NCBI GenBank assembly: GCA_002068375.1
Contig: MVZL01000075.1
Span: 1-6,171, forward strand
Direction of reading: 5' to 3'
DNA: 6,171 nt
Source: Tenericutes bacterium ADurb.BinA155
GTDB lineage: Bacteria > Bacillota_I > Bacilli_A > RFN20 > CAG-826
Under the pieces are notes generated by a model. The model was given only the letters and a program-made list of their open reading frames with translations. It made no database searches and was not told where the DNA came from. Positions 4,950 through 6,171 of the stretch are shown here, one piece after another (position 1 is the stretch's first letter; the number at the start of each line of letters is the position of its first letter). The translations under genes and the position numbers were made by a program.

Positions 4950-5855
4950 TTAAGAAGGCTTGGCGGTGATGCGGGCTTCTTCTTTTTCCTGGCGGATCCC
5001 ATCGTAGGCCGCCAAGACTTCGCCTAAAACCAGCAGGCTAAGCGCCACGTAGAAATTCCATGTCGGTTCTTCGAAATAAAAGATCAGGGCGAAGAGGGCG
5101 CCGATAAAAGGGTTCGCCGAATAAAGGGCGGTCCCTAAACTAGCCGATAGTTTGCGGAGGCAGAGGACAAAGAGGAGGTTCGAAAGCCCATAGGCCACCG
5201 CCCCATCGAGGAAGCCGACGAGATAGACGCGATAATCGCTCCCCCACTGGCCTAAAATCGCCGCGATGATGCCAATGATCACGCCGGCTCCAAGCCCTTT
5301 CATCATCCCGTATTCAAAGGGATCCTTGTTCGAAAGTTTCTTTCCGAGGTTATTGGTGAGCCCCCAGCAAATCGTGGTTCCTAAAATGAGGAGGGAAGCC
5401 GGTTCAAAAGCGAAGTTCTCGCTGGGATTGAAGCTGAGGAGGACCGAAGCCCCCACCACCATGAGGATCGCGAGGATGAGCCGCCAGGATAAACGTTCTT
5501 TGAAGAGAACGTAGGCGATTAAGGCGGTTGCCACGACTTCAAAGCTTTGAAGCAAGGAAGCGGTCGCGCCATTAAGGACCGCCAGCCCTAAAAAGAGCAT
5601 GATGTTCGCCGCGGTATCGAGGGTGTTGATGAAACCGAGAATCAGCCAATCCCACCCGGCAAGAAGCGGGTCTTTGTCTTTTTTAAGGAGGCGAAGAATA
5701 AGAAATAGGAGTCCGGTGAAGACCCCCATGGCCAAATAGGTGATCGCGGCCAAAAATACCGGGGCGGCCCCTAAGGAAATAAGGTAGATGCTTAGCGGCA
5801 CGTTCACCCCAGCGACGGTGGCGGCCAATAAACCGAAGAAAATCGATTTCTTCAT
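4950..5855 (-). CDS. EamA-domain (drug/metabolite transporter superfamily) permease
   Basis: A 301-residue inner-membrane transporter with ten predicted helices arranged as two EamA repeats. Repeat 1 spans about 5-142 and ends with the typical LLQSFEVVATALIAYVLFKE (101-120). Repeat 2 spans about 153-285, with TICWGLTNNLGKKLS (161-175) and the matching ALYSANPFIGALFALIFYFE (243-262). The C-terminus is charged and cytoplasmic. Family members export or import amino acids, nucleotides or other small metabolites; substrate is not predictable here. The open frame extends upstream to 6038, but that extension is arginine/proline-rich and overlaps the preceding membrane gene. I chose MKKSIFFGLL at 5855 because the protein then begins directly with the first helix and TATAAT lies 9 nt upstream. 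No Shine-Dalgarno sequence precedes it. The next gene on the strand begins 12-18 nt after its stop. Confidence 0.85.
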   Translation of the reverse strand: MKKSIFFGLLAATVAGVNVPLSIYLISLGAAPVFLAAITYLAMGVFTGLLFLILRLLKKDKDPLLAGWDWLILGFINTLDTAANIMLFLGLAVLNGATASLLQSFEVVATALIAYVLFKERLSWRLILAILMVVGASVLLSFNPSENFAFEPASLLILGTTICWGLTNNLGKKLSNKDPFEYGMMKGLGAGVIIGIIAAILGQWGSDYRVYLVGFLDGAVAYGLSNLLFVLCLRKLSASLGTALYSANPFIGALFALIFYFEEPTWNFYVALSLLVLGEVLAAYDGIRQEKEEARITAKPS

Positions 5856-5864
5856 AGCCGCACG

Positions 5865-5870
5865 ATTATA
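5865..5870 (-). promoter_or_regulatory. TATAAT -10 box directly before the EamA start
   Basis: A perfect TATAAT on the minus strand is separated from the ATG at 5855 by CGTGCGGCT. Normal spacing gives +1 at a G three bases before the ATG, so the transcript would be near-leaderless. There is no good -35 at 16-18 nt and no extended -10. This and the copy at 799-804 are the only exact TATAAT hexamers in the window on either strand. Confidence 0.55.
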
Positions 5871-5891
5871 AGGTAGCGGCCTAGGAAAAGG

Positions 5892-5907
5892 AAGCGGAAA
5901 AGCGCTT
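5892..5907 (-). terminator. Weak hairpin at the end of the right-edge membrane gene
   Basis: AAGCG and CGCTT form a 5-bp stem around a 6-nt loop, overlapping the stop codon of the right-edge gene. On the minus strand it is followed by the pyrimidine-rich CCTTTTCC. It is too short and lacks a clean T-run, so it is at best a weak terminator ahead of the EamA promoter. Confidence 0.2.
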
Positions 5908-6171
5908 AGGCTTGTTTTTCTCGCGGAGACTGGGCTTTTTTCTGGAGGAAGAGGTAAAGAAACGCCCCGAAATAAGTGACGAGGAAGACGAGAGCCACCG
6001 CTAAGACGGTATAACCCGGATGGACCGTCGCATCGCAAACGGCATAGACGTTATTGATGTCGGGATCGCTCGAAAGCAATTGAAGCGAGGCCAAGGGAAT
6101 GATGATTCCGGCATAGGTCACGACGCTAATGAGGGCAAAAAGGGAAGTGAGCCAAGGATTTTTGCTTTGGA
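5906..6171 (-). CDS. Unrecognised membrane protein, C-terminal part (runs off right edge)
   Basis: An open minus-strand frame enters from the right edge with no stop and ends in TAA at 5906-5908, giving at least 87 residues. It contains two strong hydrophobic segments, about residues 8-32 (SLFALISVVTYAGIIIPLAS region) and 53-73 (VLAVALVFLVTYFGAFLYLF). Between them is a polar loop with one cysteine (VYAVCDATVHPG), and a basic tail (QKKAQSPREKQA) follows. A GTG at 6121 is the first possible internal start, but coding-like sequence continues in frame to the edge, so I treat the gene as 5'-partial. The tail is probably cytoplasmic by the positive-inside rule. I do not recognise the family. It lies 50 bp upstream of the EamA gene on the same strand. 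Confidence 0.6.
   Translation of the reverse strand, partial: QSKNPWLTSLFALISVVTYAGIIIPLASLQLLSSDPDINNVYAVCDATVHPGYTVLAVALVFLVTYFGAFLYLFLQKKAQSPREKQA

Noticed and set aside
5856..6038. 61-residue N-terminal extension of the EamA frame
   Set aside because: It overlaps the upstream membrane gene, is arginine/serine/proline-rich and lacks family similarity. The internal ATG at 5855 starts at the first helix and follows a TATAAT box.
1..6171. CRISPR array, insertion sequence, tRNA/rRNA, attachment site or phage module
   Set aside because: I saw no spaced direct repeats, terminal inverted repeats, transposase or integrase motifs, or RNA gene folds. The PBECR3-like gene alone is not evidence of a prophage.

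Overview
The window is about 6.2 kb of gene-dense bacterial chromosome with balanced base composition. It carries six complete protein genes plus one more gene cut at each edge, eight in total. Purine-rich GGAGG-type ribosome binding sites, a VanZ-like protein, a Firmicutes-style MATE exporter and a thioredoxin-type glutathione peroxidase suggest a Firmicutes/Bacilli-like organism, perhaps an uncultured gut or rumen lineage. This placement is inference; there is no rRNA or other marker gene. TGA ends the MATE gene, tryptophan is TGG, and no reading frame here needs TGA as Trp, so the standard genetic code fits.

Layout: 1-264 (minus) is the N-terminal part of a DUF4956-like membrane protein, preceded on the same strand by a VanZ-like protein (338-790) and a small PBECR3-like (predicted BECR-fold nuclease) protein (818-1216). 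A short divergent intergenic region separates these from the plus-strand genes: a TrmH/SpoU-family RNA 2'-O-methyltransferase (1289-1996), its probable terminator, and a MATE-family efflux protein (2110-3609). A perfect 8-bp hairpin flanked by T-tracts for both directions sits between MATE and the convergent minus-strand cluster. That cluster, in its own transcription order, is an 87-residue C-terminal piece of an unrecognised membrane protein (5906 to the right edge), an EamA/DMT transporter (4950-5855), a stand-alone PD-(D/E)xK nuclease-fold protein (4185-4937) and a glutathione peroxidase (3649-4122).

The genes do not form one obvious pathway. They are mostly single-function membrane, RNA-modification and stress genes, and I see no transposase, integrase, CRISPR array, tRNA or rRNA. 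No gene-free stretch exceeds 300 bases; the longest gap, 113 bp at 1997-2109, holds a terminator and a promoter.

The most interesting signal is in the start regions. Exact TATAAT occurs only twice in the window on either strand, and both copies lie 8 or 9 nt upstream of a start codon (VanZ, EamA) with no ribosome binding site between. TATACT lies similarly close before the PD-(D/E)xK gene. This looks like leaderless or near-leaderless transcription of some genes, alongside neighbours with ordinary Shine-Dalgarno leaders. The other points worth following are the two predicted nuclease-fold proteins of unknown target. I did not find a convincing multi-gene novel system.
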